Shown piece by piece: positions 25,288 through 33,934 of a stretch of 64,000 nt of DNA. The stretch is from the NCBI RefSeq assembly GCF_900141705.1, contig NZ_FQYM01000004.1, positions 62,001 through 126,000 on the forward strand. The letters are read 5' to 3'. How positions within the stretch are numbered: the first letter of the stretch is position 1; each line of letters opens with the position of its first letter. The notes under the pieces are model-generated. The model was given only the letters and a program-made list of their open reading frames with translations, was not told the origin of the DNA and made no database searches. The stretch is from Fibrobacter sp. UWP2. Lineage in GTDB: Bacteria; Fibrobacterota; Fibrobacteria; Fibrobacterales; Fibrobacteraceae. A program made the position numbers and the translations under genes.

Positions 25288-26787
25288 ATGATTGACATGA
25301 ATGACCAGGTGCAAGCCCGTCTTGCAAAGTTAGAGAAGTTCAAAGAAATGGGTGTGGAAGCCTACCCCCACAAGTTCAACCGCACGCACGACAGCAAGAT
25401 GCTCAAGGAGAACAAGGAAGCCCTTATGGCGAGTGGTGAGCCAATCGCCTTTGCGGGTCGCGTGGTGCGTTTCAACCGCAAGGGAAAAATGTGCTTTATG
25501 CACCTCAAGGACCGCTATGGTCGCCTTCAGGTGGTATGTGCCCGCGACGAAGTGGGCGAAGAAAACTACGAAATCGTCAAGATGACCGACCTTGGCGACT
25601 TCATTGGTGTGAACGGCTTCATGTTCGAAACGCAGACCGGTGAATACTCCGTGCACGTGAAGAAGGTGACGATGCTCAGTAAGGCCGTGCGCCCGCTCCC
25701 GGTCGCGAAGGAAAAGATTGACGAGAACGGCAACAAGGTCGTGTTCAACGAATTTGCCGACGTGGATACCCGCTACCGCCAGCGTTACATCGACATGGCC
25801 CTGAACGACGACGTGAAGGAAGTTTTCATCAAGCGTTTCAAGATTTTGCAGGCTATCCGTGACTACCTGATCGAAAAGGGCTTTATTGAGGTGGAAACCC
25901 CGACGCTCCAGCCGATTTACGGTGGTGCCAACGCCCGCCCGTTCACCACGCACCACAACGCCTGCGACATGACGCTCTACCTGCGCGTGGCTCCGGAACT
26001 CTATCTCAAGCGCTGCATTGTGGGCGGTATGGAAAAGGTGTTCGAATTCTCCAAGAACTTCCGCAATGAGGGCATGGACCGCACCCACAGCCCGGAATTT
26101 ACGGGTCTTGAATTCTACGAAGCCTATGCCGACTACAACGACATGATGGTCCACTTCGAAAACATCTACGAACGTGCCTGCATTGCCGCAAACGGTACGA
26201 CCAAGATCAACTACCAGGGCAAGGAAATCGACTTCAAGGCCCCGTGGCCCCGCTACAGCATGATCGAGGCCATCGAGAAGTTTGGCGGTTTGAAGGTCAA
26301 TGAAATGAGCGACGACGAGATCAAGGCCAAGATGGAAGAACTCGGCGGACACCTGGATGGCGAATTCAGCCGCGGCCGCGGTATCCTCGAACTGTTCGAG
26401 CTCACCGTGGAAGACAAGCTCATCCAGCCGACGTTCATCAAGGACATGCCGACCGAGAGCACCCCGCTTTGCAAAAAGCATCGCAGCATCGAAGGGCTTA
26501 TTGAACAGTTCGAGCCGTACTGCAACGGCTGGGAACTGGGCAACGCCTACACCGAGCTTAACGACCCAATCCGTCAGCGCGAACTCCTGGAAGACCAGGT
26601 GCGCCGTGGCCGTGGTGGCGAAGGCGAAACGCATCCGATGGACGAAAACTTCATGCACGCTATCGAAAGTGGCTTGCCTCCTACCGGTGGCGTAGGCTTC
26701 GGTATTGACCGCATGGTCATGCTCCTCACGAACCAACAGACCATCCGCGATGTTCAACTGTTCCCGCTGATGAAGCCGGAGACCTAA
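25288..26787 (+). CDS. lysS: lysyl-tRNA synthetase, class II
   Basis: 499 residues. N-terminal OB-fold anticodon-binding domain (AGRVVRFNRKGKMCFMHLKD), then the class II core: motif 2 FRNEGMDRTHSPEFT and motif 3 GVGFGIDRMVMLLT. It charges tRNA-Lys with lysine. Length and motifs are normal. AGGA lies 8 nt before the ATG; the promoter has TACATT near 25251 with a leader of about 30 nt. It heads the operon lysS-lolC-lolD-clpC (6-nt gap, 8-nt overlap, 8-nt gap). Confidence 0.97.
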   Translation: MIDMNDQVQARLAKLEKFKEMGVEAYPHKFNRTHDSKMLKENKEALMASGEPIAFAGRVVRFNRKGKMCFMHLKDRYGRLQVVCARDEVGEENYEIVKMTDLGDFIGVNGFMFETQTGEYSVHVKKVTMLSKAVRPLPVAKEKIDENGNKVVFNEFADVDTRYRQRYIDMALNDDVKEVFIKRFKILQAIRDYLIEKGFIEVETPTLQPIYGGANARPFTTHHNACDMTLYLRVAPELYLKRCIVGGMEKVFEFSKNFRNEGMDRTHSPEFTGLEFYEAYADYNDMMVHFENIYERACIAANGTTKINYQGKEIDFKAPWPRYSMIEAIEKFGGLKVNEMSDDEIKAKMEELGGHLDGEFSRGRGILELFELTVEDKLIQPTFIKDMPTESTPLCKKHRSIEGLIEQFEPYCNGWELGNAYTELNDPIRQRELLEDQVRRGRGGEGETHPMDENFMHAIESGLPPTGGVGFGIDRMVMLLTNQQTIRDVQLFPLMKPET

Positions 26788-26793
26788 TTATCG

Positions 26794-28044
26794 ATGAATA
26801 AACTGGAATGGCTCATCGCCTGGCGTTACCTGGGGGCTCAGCGTAAGAGTCTCTTCGTTTCGCTGATTGGCATTTTCAGTATGCTTGGTGTCTCCATCGG
26901 CGTGTTCGCGCTGGTGGTCGCGCTCGCTGCGGTTAACGGTTTCGAGGAAGAGGTGACCGCCCAGATGATAGGGAAGGACGCCCACTTTGAACTCATGGCC
27001 TACAACGGCGAGAACATCTCCGCCTACGACAGTCTGATTACCGAAGTCAAAAAGCACGACTCCAGTGTGGTGAACGCTTCCCCGTTCATCATCTACAAGG
27101 TGGGCATCAGCAGCCGCAAGGTGAACGACGGCATTGTGATTTACGGTATTGATCAAGAAAACTCGAAGGGAGTGACCGACATTTACAAGTACATGAAGTT
27201 CGGCAACTACTCCGTTGACAGTCTCGAGGACATGAACGGCACCCGCCGTCCGGGAATTTTGCTCGGCTCGGGACTGGCGAACCGCCTCCGCGTGGTTGTG
27301 GGCGACAAGCTTGTGCTGCAGCTGTTCCAGAATCCCGACGAAATGGTCGGCAGCGCCGGTGGGCCGCGCATGATGATGGCCGTGGTGAGCGGCATCTTCG
27401 AGACGGGCACCTACGAGTACGACGGTAACCTCGCGTACATCGGCATTCCCGAACTGCAAAAACTCATGGGCATCGGCGATGCGGTATCCGGCATCCAGTT
27501 CCGCGTCAAGGACCACTGGAAGGCGGGCGAGTCCTGCGACAAGGCTGCCGAGTGGCTTACCTATCCGTACTACGTGCTCGACTGGAAGTCCAAGAACATC
27601 ACGCTCCTCAAGTGGATGAACTATGAGAAGTTCATTGTGGCGGCGGTCATTTGCCTCATCATTTTGGTGGCGGCGTTCAACATCATCAGCTCCCTCATCA
27701 TGGTCGTGATCGACAAGACCAAGGAAATCGGCATTTTGCGCAGCATGGGCCTAAGCAAGGGCGGTGTGATGCGCGTGTTCATGCTCATGGGTAGTTTTAT
27801 TGGTGTGGGCGGAACCATTGTCGGCGGCACAATCGGCCTGGTGCTATGCAAGTTGCAGGAGGCTTACCATTTTGTAAAACTGCCGGGCGATGTTTACGTG
27901 ATTCCGTACTTCCCGATTTCGGTGCATCTTTTGGATGTGGTTTTGATTTTTGTTATCGGCATCGCGCTTTGTGTGGCTGCAACCTTGCTCCCCGCATGGA
28001 AGGCGAGCAGGCTCGATCCCGTGGGGGCGATTAGGCATGAGTAG
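26794..28044 (+). CDS. lolC: LolC/LolE-type lipoprotein-releasing permease
   Basis: 416 residues with the LolCE/FtsX topology: one N-terminal membrane helix (IGIFSMLGVSIGVFALVVAL), a periplasmic domain of ~230 residues, then three C-terminal helices (VAAVICLIILVAAFNIISSL, MLMGSFIGVGGTIVGGTIGL and VVLIFVIGIALCVAATLLP). The start MNKLEWLIAWRYL is typical. With LolD it extracts outer-membrane lipoproteins from the inner membrane for transfer to LolA. Only one permease gene is present, so a homodimer is likely. The abundance of lipoproteins in this window fits its need. It starts 6 nt after lysS and overlaps lolD by 8 nt. Confidence 0.93.
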   Translation: MNKLEWLIAWRYLGAQRKSLFVSLIGIFSMLGVSIGVFALVVALAAVNGFEEEVTAQMIGKDAHFELMAYNGENISAYDSLITEVKKHDSSVVNASPFIIYKVGISSRKVNDGIVIYGIDQENSKGVTDIYKYMKFGNYSVDSLEDMNGTRRPGILLGSGLANRLRVVVGDKLVLQLFQNPDEMVGSAGGPRMMMAVVSGIFETGTYEYDGNLAYIGIPELQKLMGIGDAVSGIQFRVKDHWKAGESCDKAAEWLTYPYYVLDWKSKNITLLKWMNYEKFIVAAVICLIILVAAFNIISSLIMVVIDKTKEIGILRSMGLSKGGVMRVFMLMGSFIGVGGTIVGGTIGLVLCKLQEAYHFVKLPGDVYVIPYFPISVHLLDVVLIFVIGIALCVAATLLPAWKASRLDPVGAIRHE

Positions 28045-28717
28045 TTTATTGCAAACAGTCGACCTCAGGCGCGTGTTTTCCGAGACGGGCGAGGAGCTCG
28101 AGATTTTGAAAGGTGTGAACTTTTCGATGAACGAGGGCGAACTCGTCGCGCTGACGGGTTCCTCGGGCTCGGGAAAATCGACTTTCTTGAACCTAGTGGG
28201 CTTGCTCGACACGCCTACGAGCGGGGAAATCCTCTTTAAGGGCAAGCCGCTCTCCAAGTTCAACGACGTCGAGAAGGACTTGTACCACCGCGTGCAGGTG
28301 GGCTTTGTGTTCCAGTTCCACCATTTGCTCACCGAGTTTACGGCGCTCGAGAACGTTTGTGTGCCGGGCCGCATTTTGGGCACGACCGAGGCGGAATGCC
28401 GCGAACGGGCCGAGATGCTTTTGGAAACGGTGGGCCTCAAGGACCGCCTCAAGCATTTGCCCCGCGAGTTGAGCGGCGGCGAACGCCAGCGCATTGCCAT
28501 TGCCCGCGCCCTTATGAACCACCCCGACCTGGTGCTGGCCGACGAGCCCAGCGGCAACCTGGACGAGGCAAATTCCGCAAAGTTGAACGAACTTTTTGGT
28601 GAATTGAACGATAAATTCAATCAGGCTTTTTTGATTGTCACCCACGACGAAAAGCTGGCGTCCTTTGCCAAGCGCCGCGTGGTGATGCACGGCGGCTTGA
28701 TCCAGAGTATGGAATAG
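28037..28717 (+). CDS. lolD: LolD-type ABC ATPase
   Basis: 226 residues. Walker A GSSGSGKST, Q-loop FVFQFHHLL, signature LSGGERQR, Walker B LVLADEPSGNLD, H-loop VTHD. The QFHHLLTEFTALENV block is typical of LolD and related MacB-type ATPases. I start at ATG 28037 (MSSLLQTVDL), which overlaps the lolC stop by 8 nt, rather than at the longer frame, which is inside lolC. It powers release of lipoproteins from the inner membrane. Confidence 0.93.
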   Translation: MSSLLQTVDLRRVFSETGEELEILKGVNFSMNEGELVALTGSSGSGKSTFLNLVGLLDTPTSGEILFKGKPLSKFNDVEKDLYHRVQVGFVFQFHHLLTEFTALENVCVPGRILGTTEAECRERAEMLLETVGLKDRLKHLPRELSGGERQRIAIARALMNHPDLVLADEPSGNLDEANSAKLNELFGELNDKFNQAFLIVTHDEKLASFAKRRVVMHGGLIQSME

Positions 28718-28725
28718 GAGTAATT

Positions 28726-31233
28726 ATGTCGGACGGAAACGGAATCTTTTCGGCGAAAGCCAAGGCCGTGATGCAGGCTGCCCGCATGGCGGCTCGCAAT
28801 CTCGGGAGCGACAGCATTACTGTGGAGCACTTGCTCCTTGGACTCGTGCGCGAGGACTCGGGCTTTGCTGCCGAGACTCTCAAGGCGCTCAAGGTTGACT
28901 TGAACGCCCTTGCCGAGATCGTCCAAAAGAATTTGACGAATGACGGTGGCCTCATGACCGTGGGCGGCGATGCCCGTGGAGGCTTGCTTTCATTCACGGC
29001 CCGCACCAAGGCGGTGCTTTTTAATGCGGCTAAAATTGCCAAGATGGAAGGCGACCAGTACATTGGCCCCGAGCACCTGATGCTCGCCATTTTGCAGCAG
29101 TCCGATTCCCCGGCGGCGGCGACGCTTTCCACGTTCAACGTGACCTTCGAAAACTTCCAGCAAATGCTGGACCAGCTCAAGCACGAGGGTTCCGAGAGCA
29201 TGCCCGAAGGGGAGGGCGAACAGCAGAATCGTCCCTTCCAGGCGCAGCACGACGCACGTGCTTCGCGTTCCAAGACGCCGATTCTCGACCATTTCGGTCG
29301 CGACCTCACCGCGATGGCGCGTGCGGGCAAGCTTGACCCGATTATCGGGCGCGAATCCGAAATCGAGCGCCTCATCCAGATCCTGTGCCGCCGCAAGAAG
29401 AACAACCCGGCGCTCATCGGTGAACCCGGCGTGGGCAAGACCGCGATTATCGAGGGGCTCGCGCAGAAGATCGTGCAGAAGAAGATTCCCGACCTGCTCG
29501 TGAACAAGCGCGTCGTGACGCTAGACGTGGCGGCGATGGTTGCCGGCACCAAGTACCGCGGTCAGTTCGAGGAACGCATGAAGGGGCTCATCATGGAACT
29601 CCAGCGCGTGAGCAACTCCGTGATTCTCTTTATCGATGAACTCCACACTATCGTGGGGGCGGGCGGTTCTGAAGGAAGCCTCGATGCGAGCAACATTTTC
29701 AAGCCGGCATTGGCGCGTGGAGAACTCCAGTGCATTGGCGCTACGACGATTGACGAATACCGCAAGTACATCGAGAAGGATGCGGCTCTCGAACGCCGTT
29801 TCCAGACGATTCTTGTGAACCCGCCCAACTCCGAAGATTCCATCCAGATTTTGGAAGGACTCCGTCCGAAGTACGAGCAGCACCACAAGGTGCACTACAC
29901 GCCCGAGGCCATCCGCGCCGCGGTGACGCTTGCCGAACGCTACATCAGCGAGCGCTTTTTGCCGGATAAGGCAATCGACGTGCTCGACGAGACGGGTGCC
30001 CGCGTGAAGCTCAATTCCATCAAGGTCCCGCAGGACCTGCTCGATATGGAATCGGAACTTGCCGAAGTCCTTTCGAAGAAGGAAGAGGCGGTCGCGAACC
30101 AGGATTACACGAATGCGGCCGAGTGCCGCACCCGCGAAGAAGAACTCCAGAACGCCATCGCCGAGCGCAAGAAGCAGTTGCAGGAAGAAGGGCAGGAGAC
30201 CCCCGTCGTGGACGAAAGCGACATTCGCGATTGCATCAGCAAGATGACGGGCATTCCCGTGAGCCGCCTCGGCGGCGAAGAGACGCAGAAACTTCTCCAC
30301 CTTGCCGACGAAATCAAGCAGCGGGTCATTGGCCAGGATGCGGCAGTCGATGCGATTGTCAAGTCCATCCGCCGTACGCGTGCGGGCATCCGCAGCAGCA
30401 AGCGCCCGATGGGCAGTTTCCTCTTCCTCGGGCCTACCGGCGTGGGCAAGACGGAACTCGCGAAGGTGTTGAGCCTCTCGCTGTTCGGGAGCGAAGAATC
30501 CATGATCCGCATCGACATGAGCGAATACATGGAAAAGCACAGCGTAAGCCGCCTTATCGGCGCGCCTCCGGGATATGTGGGATTCGAGGAAGGCGGCGGA
30601 CAGCTTACCGAGAAGGTGCGCAAGCATCCTTATTCCGTCGTGCTGCTGGACGAAATCGAGAAGGCTCACCCGGACATCTACAACTTGCTCCTGCAAATTC
30701 TGGATGACGGCATCCTTACGGACAGTTATGGCCGCAAGATCAATTTCAAGAACACCATCATCATCATGACGAGTAACGCGGGTGCGCGCGAAGTGCGCCA
30801 CAGCGGCGGCATGGGGTTCACCAAGGAAGGGGAGACCGACGACTACGAGCGCATGGAAAACGCCATCCGCGAAGAGGTCAAGCGCGTGTTCTCTCCGGAG
30901 TTCCTGAACCGCATCGACGAGCAGATTGTGTTCCGTGCCTTGAGCAAGAAGGACCTCGTTTCCGTCGTAGATATCCAGATGGGGTTCCTCCAGAAGAATA
31001 TCTCCGACCGCGGAATCCTGCTGGAAATCAGCCAGGAGGCGAAGGAATTTATCGTGAACAACAATTACGATTCCACCCTGGGGGCGCGACCCATCCGCCG
31101 TTCCATCCAGAACCTCGTGGAAGACGCGATTGCCGAAGGGCTCCTGCTCGGTACCCTTACGGACTTCTCCACGATAAGCATCGGCGTCGAAAACGGCAAG
31201 CTCAGTTTCAAGTGCGAAAAGATCCAGTCGTAA
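28726..31233 (+). CDS. clpC: ClpC-type AAA+ unfoldase of the Clp protease
   Basis: 835 residues. Two Clp_N repeats (1-~145), AAA-1 with Walker A GEPGVGKT (232-239) and Walker B ILFIDELHT, a middle region with a short UVR-like stretch (ESELAEVLSKKEEAVANQDY), then AAA-2 with GPTGVGKT (~569) and VLLDEIEKAHPD, and a C-terminal ClpB D2-small domain. The short middle region separates it from ClpB. It feeds unfolded substrates to ClpP. GGAG precedes the ATG by 6 nt. It is the last gene of the lysS operon; its pairing with lol genes is conserved only loosely, as far as I know. Confidence 0.93.
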   Translation: MSDGNGIFSAKAKAVMQAARMAARNLGSDSITVEHLLLGLVREDSGFAAETLKALKVDLNALAEIVQKNLTNDGGLMTVGGDARGGLLSFTARTKAVLFNAAKIAKMEGDQYIGPEHLMLAILQQSDSPAAATLSTFNVTFENFQQMLDQLKHEGSESMPEGEGEQQNRPFQAQHDARASRSKTPILDHFGRDLTAMARAGKLDPIIGRESEIERLIQILCRRKKNNPALIGEPGVGKTAIIEGLAQKIVQKKIPDLLVNKRVVTLDVAAMVAGTKYRGQFEERMKGLIMELQRVSNSVILFIDELHTIVGAGGSEGSLDASNIFKPALARGELQCIGATTIDEYRKYIEKDAALERRFQTILVNPPNSEDSIQILEGLRPKYEQHHKVHYTPEAIRAAVTLAERYISERFLPDKAIDVLDETGARVKLNSIKVPQDLLDMESELAEVLSKKEEAVANQDYTNAAECRTREEELQNAIAERKKQLQEEGQETPVVDESDIRDCISKMTGIPVSRLGGEETQKLLHLADEIKQRVIGQDAAVDAIVKSIRRTRAGIRSSKRPMGSFLFLGPTGVGKTELAKVLSLSLFGSEESMIRIDMSEYMEKHSVSRLIGAPPGYVGFEEGGGQLTEKVRKHPYSVVLLDEIEKAHPDIYNLLLQILDDGILTDSYGRKINFKNTIIIMTSNAGAREVRHSGGMGFTKEGETDDYERMENAIREEVKRVFSPEFLNRIDEQIVFRALSKKDLVSVVDIQMGFLQKNISDRGILLEISQEAKEFIVNNNYDSTLGARPIRRSIQNLVEDAIAEGLLLGTLTDFSTISIGVENGKLSFKCEKIQS

Positions 31234-31238
31234 AAATG

Positions 31239-31244
31239 CTATCT
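31239..31244 (+). promoter_or_regulatory. -10 element of the adenylate kinase promoter
   Basis: TATCTT in CTATCTTTGACC just after the clpC stop, about 45 nt before the adk ATG. An AGAGG ribosome binding site follows. Confidence 0.45.
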
Positions 31245-31287
31245 TTGACCGCGAAAAATTTCAACAATCAAACCCAAGAGGTTAACA

Positions 31288-31938
31288 ATGGCTAAAATTC
31301 CTGCAGTTCTTATCTTCGGCGCACCGGGTTCCGGCAAGGGTACCGTCGGCGCGAAGCTCGCTGCTACCACTTCCCTCAAGCACATTTCCACGGGCGACAT
31401 CTTCCGTGGCATTGCTCCTTCCAGCGAATCCGGCAAGCTCCTCGCTTCTTACTCCAGCAAGGGCCTGCTCGTTCCGGACGAAGCCACTGTCGAAATTTTC
31501 GGCCGCTTCATCGAAGGCCTCATCAATACGAACAAGGTAAACCCGGATAAGGATACCCTCCTCCTCGACGGTATTCCCCGCACGGTTGCCCAGGTCAAGC
31601 TCATCGAATCCGTGGTCGACGTGAAGCACATCTTCGTGCTCGACATCAAGGATGAGAAGACCATCGTTGCCCGCCTCCTGAACCGCGCCAAGATCGAAGG
31701 CCGCAAGGACGACGCCGACGAAGCCGTCATCAAGAACCGCCTCAAGGTGTACAAGGAATCCACCGCCAAGGTGCTCGGCAAGTACAGCAAGTCCATCATC
31801 AGCCGCATCAATGGCGACAACACCCCGGACGAAGTGTTCTGCGACACCCTCGCTGCCTACGTGAAGTTCTGCAAGGCTTCTAATAAGACCGCAAAGGCCA
31901 AAAAGCCGGCTAAGAAGGTCGCCAAAAAGGCCAAGTAA
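31288..31938 (+). CDS. adk: adenylate kinase-like nucleoside monophosphate kinase
   Basis: 216 residues. P-loop GAPGSGKGT (11-19), LKHISTGDIFR, LLLDGIPRT, and a short LID region (RAKIEGRKDDADE) without zinc cysteines, then RLKVYKEST. It interconverts ATP + AMP and 2 ADP; a different nucleotide specificity cannot be excluded. The last ~20 residues (AKAKKPAKKVAKKAK) form a Lys/Ala tail not found in standard Adk. It has its own promoter and is followed by a terminator. Confidence 0.9.
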   Translation: MAKIPAVLIFGAPGSGKGTVGAKLAATTSLKHISTGDIFRGIAPSSESGKLLASYSSKGLLVPDEATVEIFGRFIEGLINTNKVNPDKDTLLLDGIPRTVAQVKLIESVVDVKHIFVLDIKDEKTIVARLLNRAKIEGRKDDADEAVIKNRLKVYKESTAKVLGKYSKSIISRINGDNTPDEVFCDTLAAYVKFCKASNKTAKAKKPAKKVAKKAK

Positions 31939-31969
31939 TTCTTGTTTAACTAGGTAAAGCCTATAAAAG

Positions 31970-32001
31970 TCCCCGACTCAACCGAGTTGGGGATTTTTTT
32001 T
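31970..32001. terminator. terminator of adk, overlapping the end of the ORF6N gene
   Basis: TCCCCGACTC-AACC-GAGTTGGGGA (10 bp, one G-T pair) followed by TTTTTTTT. The stop codon of the minus-strand ORF6N gene lies inside the stem. Confidence 0.9.
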
Positions 32002-32922
32002 CTTCTGCGATTCCTTCAGCACTTCGTCTAACGTAAAATCCTCCTGCGTAAAGAAGAAGGTGTTCTTGCCCAAGTCCTTGAGCGAAGCCCCGAAGTGGTA
32101 GGCCGTATCGTCGATAAAAAGGAACCGGTCATGCATTCCGTAACTCGGCAAAACCTGCATCGGACTGTCGGGATACTGTTCGTTGTAAGTCGCCAGGTCC
32201 ACCTTGAGAGCCTTGCTCTTGTCGTAAGTGTAAATCGTCACAGAAACACCCTTTTCGCGCTTGAGCATCATCGCCAGGGTTTTCTCGTCCACATACCTAT
32301 CGACAAGGACGATCCTCTTTTTGGCCTGTCGGATTAAAGCGCACACGAAAACATAGGCGTCGAACTCCTGGTTGTTGTAGAAAAGGCCCTTGGATTTCAG
32401 TTCGCCGCGGTCCATCGCCTCGAATAGAGCGTCTATTTTGTGGTCATGGTCTAGCAGACGTGCGTCCTGTTCCAAATCCTTCACTTCAATGTTTGAAATT
32501 CGGTTGATAAAACCTCCATTCTGCATGATGTAGTGTCTCATTGCCACAAACGCCTTCATGATGTCTATGCTGACCCTGATGGCTTTTTCGCTGTGTAAAA
32601 CAGCCGAGAGCATCGCAACACCCTGTTCGGTGAATGCATAAGACGAATATTTGGAATGTTGTCCACGGCCGGTCTTTATGGTTCCATCTTGGCACCTTAG
32701 AGACTCTTCTTTTGTCAACTCGAAATAGAATTCATCGGGGAACCTGTTGGGATTACGTTTTACCGCTCGATTTATGTACTTTGTCTCCACCCCGTAAAGC
32801 GTAGCCAGGTCGCGGTCTAGCAACACCTGCCTGCCCCGAATAACCTGAATCATCTTTCCGACGCCTGACTCCACGAGCGGTTTTGCCGCCACAATCTGCT
32901 TTTTTTCTTCGTTTTTGCCCAT
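31978..32922 (-). CDS. ORF6N-domain protein with PLD-like C-terminus
   Basis: 314 residues. N-terminal ORF6N domain at ~25-115 (VIRGRQVLLDRDLATLYGV, NRFPDEFYFELTKEE, SSYAFTEQGVAMLSAVL), a DNA-binding module known from phage anti-repressors. A short helical linker (DLEQDARLLDHDHKID) leads to a phospholipase-D-like half at ~190-300 (KKRIVLVDRYVDEKTLAML-type block, then HDRFLFIDDTAYHFGASLKD, where HDR replaces the usual HxK). Such fusions are frequent in Bacteroidetes and Fibrobacter genomes; their role is unknown, with regulation or defence both possible. AGAGG lies upstream. The leader carries a strong terminator-like hairpin. It abuts the methylase/HNH island. Confidence 0.85.
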   Translation of the reverse strand: MGKNEEKKQIVAAKPLVESGVGKMIQVIRGRQVLLDRDLATLYGVETKYINRAVKRNPNRFPDEFYFELTKEESLRCQDGTIKTGRGQHSKYSSYAFTEQGVAMLSAVLHSEKAIRVSIDIMKAFVAMRHYIMQNGGFINRISNIEVKDLEQDARLLDHDHKIDALFEAMDRGELKSKGLFYNNQEFDAYVFVCALIRQAKKRIVLVDRYVDEKTLAMMLKREKGVSVTIYTYDKSKALKVDLATYNEQYPDSPMQVLPSYGMHDRFLFIDDTAYHFGASLKDLGKNTFFFTQEDFTLDEVLKESQKKKNPQLG

Positions 32923-32945
32923 TTTTACCTCTATTAAACAAAAAA

Positions 32946-32981
32946 GACCGCATCCATTTAAGCAATAAATGAAATGCGGTC
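32946..32981 (-). terminator. terminator-like hairpin in the ORF6N leader
   Basis: GACCGCAT...ATGCGGTC with an inner ATTTA/TAAAT stem. On the minus strand it is followed by TTTTTT, 24 nt before the ORF6N start codon. A second small hairpin GCAGG/CCTGC (32986-33001) precedes it and a TATATT -10 (minus strand) lies near 33026. It could be an attenuator or the end of a small RNA. Confidence 0.6.
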
Positions 32982-33063
32982 GCTTGCAGGTTTAGCCCTG
33001 CTTACTATGTCTGTTTGGCTGGAATATACAAAAACGGGTTGAGAAAAACAAGTCTTTCAATGT

Positions 33064-33211
33064 GGGGGGGGAGGTCTCCCCCTGGCTCCAGCCCCGGCCA
33101 GAGTGTCATCCTGAGCGAAACGCAGTGGAGTCGAAGGATCTAGTCCCGCATTGCCTAGCTGGGTCTTCCGCGCACCCCCACTGCGGGGCTCAGCCGCCGC
33201 CCCGCAACGCC
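33064..33211. repeat. left inverted repeat of the methylase/HNH cassette
   Basis: Begins GGGGGGGGAGGTCTCCCCC, contains a GTCATCCTGAGC...GTCGAAGGATCTA core, then GTCTTCCGC, a C-rich stretch, and ends CCCCGCAACGCC. The same blocks occur in the same order, inverted, at 36271-36408. Confidence 0.8.
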
Positions 33212-33544
33212 TTGCTCGCTCTAAATAATGTTTGCTCCAAGGGCCATTTCGCACGCAAACAAAATCACTTCGTTCCATTGTTTGCTTAGCAAAACGCCCC
33301 TCTCCGCAAAGAAACTCGAGAGTGGCTTCGGTTTCACGACGCTTATTGCTGGAACGTGCAAGAATCAGGTCCTGCGAAAGCCTTGTGACTGTTAGTCCCT
33401 GCGGCCTTCGCGAACCGCGGGTATCGTATTAAACAGCAGGGGGATGCTTTTCTCGTATGTCATTGCGAGCGTAGCGTGGCAATCTAGACCCCTATTGTCA
33501 CCCCGGACTCAGTTCCGGAGTCACCTTTTTCCCATTCAAAATCT
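33212..33544. other. noncoding stretch inside the cassette, no gene seen
   Basis: Contains short inverted repeats: TGCGGCC...CGCGAACCGC, and TGTCACCCCGGACTCAGTTCCGGAGTCACC at 33498 in outline. It also has a GTCATTGCGAGCG element near 33460. No credible reading frame. Probably repeat remnants. Confidence 0.5.
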
Positions 33545-33550
33545 ATATTA
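33545..33550 (+). promoter_or_regulatory. -10 element of the candidate structured RNA
   Basis: TATATT in ATCTATATTATC, the same form as other promoters in the window. It predicts a start near 33557. Confidence 0.45.
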
Positions 33551-33556
33551 TCTGTT

Positions 33557-33799
33557 GAAAATAGAGTTTTCTCTTATTCTCTGTCTGAAACTTCGACAAT
33601 TTCTACAACGGGAATAGGACGAACGCTCACGTCTGCGACAGGCTTTTGGTTTGTCGCATCGTTTTGCTGTAAGGCGTATTGTTTTTGCAATATGCCTGAT
33701 GCATGCGGCCTTTTGGGGCGTGAGTTGTTTGTGTTTATTCGTTGTGGGCAGTCGAAGGCCTCAGACAGGTAAATGCATTCAACTCCACGCCTTTTTTTT
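33557..33799 (+). ncRNA. candidate structured small RNA upstream of the methylase
   Basis: About 243 nt with no open frame. Hairpins in order: TGCGACA...TGTCGCA (near 33634-33660), AGGCGTATTG...CAATATGCCT (10 bp, near 33672-33697), and a closing stem of 11 bp with one bulge between 33717-33727 (GGCGTGAGTTG) and 33780-33791 (CAACTCCACGCC), followed at once by TTTTTTTT (33792-33799). The closing stem plus T-run has the form of an intrinsic terminator, and a TATATT -10 sits at the predicted 5' end. It does not match RNase P, 6S, SRP or tRNA as I know them. The 5' ~50 nt are repeated at 33861. Identity unknown. Confidence 0.5.
33580..33630 (+). repeat. direct repeat copy 1
   Basis: CTCTGTCTGAAACTTCGACA, then A, TTTCTACAACG, GGAATAGGACGAA. 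It matches 33861-33911 with a handful of substitutions at 281-bp spacing. Two copies only, so not a CRISPR array. Confidence 0.75.
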
Positions 33800-33860
33800 G
33801 TTTCCTAAAAAACTTGGATAGATGCTGGATGAGAGTAGACTCACTGAGTATTGCTCTTGT

Positions 33861-33911
33861 CTCTGTCTGAAACTTCGACACTTTCTACAACGAGAATAAG
33901 ACAAATACTCG
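33861..33911 (+). repeat. direct repeat copy 2
   Basis: CTCTGTCTGAAACTTCGACA, then C, TTTCTACAACG, AGAATAAGACAAA. It lies between the RNA candidate and the methylase promoter. Confidence 0.75.
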
Positions 33912-33934
33912 CATAAACCCATGAATGCTATGGG

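Noticed and set aside
33580-33911. CRISPR or retron repeat upstream of the methylase
   Set aside because: Only two copies at 281-bp spacing, no reverse transcriptase or cas gene in the window.
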